Shown here piece by piece: positions 14,495-14,918 of a stretch of 14,918 nt of DNA; position 1 is the stretch's first letter, and each line of letters opens with the position of its first letter. Origin of the DNA: an uncultured beta proteobacterium (GTDB lineage: Bacteria > Pseudomonadota > Gammaproteobacteria > Burkholderiales > Rhodocyclaceae). Location: NCBI GenBank assembly GCA_903910495.1, contig CAIVZW010000329.1:1-14918 (forward strand), given 5' to 3'. Position numbers and translations under genes: made by a program. The notes under the pieces are model-generated. The model saw only the letters and a program-made list of their open reading frames with translations. It was not told the DNA's origin and did no database searches.

Positions 14495-14547
14495 GCTTGT
14501 CTAACCGAGTTTTTTAGGATCATCCTTGAACCTTGTGACATCACGCG

Positions 14548-14918
14548 ATGTTACGCCAAGTTTTGTTGCACAATACGGCGTTGATGCTGCCCCGCCTGAT
14601 TCCCGCCCTTGCGCTTTCACTCGCCCTGCACGGCGTTCTGATCCTTCCGGACCTCCTGAAGCGCCTTGCTGTTGCCCCGCCCCGTCCGGCGCTGCAGGCC
14701 TCGCTGCGTCTGCCGTCCCGGCCTGAACCGGTGGCCGAGCCTTTGCTCAAGAACACGCTGGATAACGAGGACACGCCTCCTGTCGCCAAACCGCCCCCTC
14801 CACCCACGCTGCAACCGACACCCAGAAGCACGGCAAAACGAGAGGTTCAGGCCGCGCAAAGAAAACTCTCGGAGCACCTGTTCTACCCGCCCGAAGCCCT
14901 TGCTCGCGGCATCGAGGG
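14548..14918 (+). CDS. TonB-family energy transducer-like protein, 3' truncated by window end
   Basis: The first 123 codons of a TonB-type protein are present and the frame runs off the window. A hydrophobic segment (about 17-42) contains S-L-A-L-H, the SxxxH pattern of TonB transmembrane helices that contact ExbB/ExbD. A proline-rich stretch follows (about 47-95, including AKPPPPPTLQPTP), as in the periplasm-spanning region of TonB. The last residues (LSEHLFYPPEALARGIEG) are the beginning of a TonB C-terminal domain, whose consensus is YPxEARxxGIEG. The role would be to couple the proton motive force to outer-membrane processes. No convincing ribosome site precedes the ATG at 14548; ATG at 14584 is an alternative that keeps the membrane helix. 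The C-terminal half is missing, so the subtype is unknown. Confidence 0.8.
   Translation, partial: MLRQVLLHNTALMLPRLIPALALSLALHGVLILPDLLKRLAVAPPRPALQASLRLPSRPEPVAEPLLKNTLDNEDTPPVAKPPPPPTLQPTPRSTAKREVQAAQRKLSEHLFYPPEALARGIE

Noticed and set aside
14299..14544. N-terminal extension of the ankyrin gene to an ATG at 14544
   Set aside because: It would precede a good signal peptide and translate through hairpins and a REP-like element; the start at 14298 has its own ribosome site.
1..14918. CRISPR array, toxin-antitoxin pair, transposon or rRNA/tRNA gene
   Set aside because: No regularly spaced direct repeats, transposase, paired small toxin/antitoxin genes or conserved RNA genes were found on reading either strand.

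Overview
The window looks like a chromosomal segment of a betaproteobacterium, most likely Rhodocyclales-like. The reasons are the core gene run yicC / Ser-Thr kinase / PP2C / rph / rdgB / hemW, fairly high GC with C/G-ending codons, and REP-type repeats built on a CTTCGACAGGCTCAG-like arm. The taxon is inferred from gene order and protein character only. No rRNA, tRNA, CRISPR array, transposase or integrase is visible.

Layout. (1) 2-1703: a 5'-truncated ornithine-cyclodeaminase-family gene followed by a PLP-dependent dehydratase that strongly resembles threo-3-hydroxy-L-aspartate ammonia-lyase. This is an amino-acid/imine catabolic pair. (2) 1763-6610: an accessory catabolic locus. A Gfo/Idh/MocA oxidoreductase on the minus strand is divergent from a plus-strand series: a TRAP-type periplasmic binding protein, a strong terminator, a divergent shikimate-dehydrogenase-like protein, an SDR and an enoyl-CoA hydratase. 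The 333-base divergent control region holds a perfect 10-bp inverted repeat behind a TTGACA box, and a 15-codon leader ORF in front of the Gfo/Idh gene. (3) 6610-7621: a tiny ORF overlapping the hydratase stop, then a BRO-N/antirepressor-like gene with no other phage genes around it. (4) 7634-13033: housekeeping core. yicC (minus) is divergent from the tightly packed series kinase-PP2C-rph-rdgB-hemW, joined by GTGA, ATGA and TGATG overlaps. (5) 13034-14918: a REP-like palindrome between convergent genes, an exported ankyrin-repeat protein on the minus strand, a hairpin-rich intergenic stretch with further REP-like sequence, and the start of a TonB-family protein cut by the window end.

How the genes fit together. 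The kinase and PP2C form a writer/eraser pair translated by coupling. They share a transcription unit with RNase PH, the nucleotide house-cleaning phosphatase RdgB and the heme chaperone HemW. In the accessory locus, the binding protein would capture an organic acid-like solute. The AroE-like enzyme, SDR, hydratase and Gfo/Idh enzyme provide three redox steps and one hydration or isomerisation step. No TRAP membrane subunits, CoA ligase or regulator are encoded here, so substrate and pathway cannot be named. The most interesting items are this unassigned catabolic locus with its AroE-like enzyme lacking the shikimate-binding serines, the leader ORF and operator in its control region, the BRO-N gene sitting beside yicC where gmk is usual, and the duplicated helical module in the ankyrin protein.
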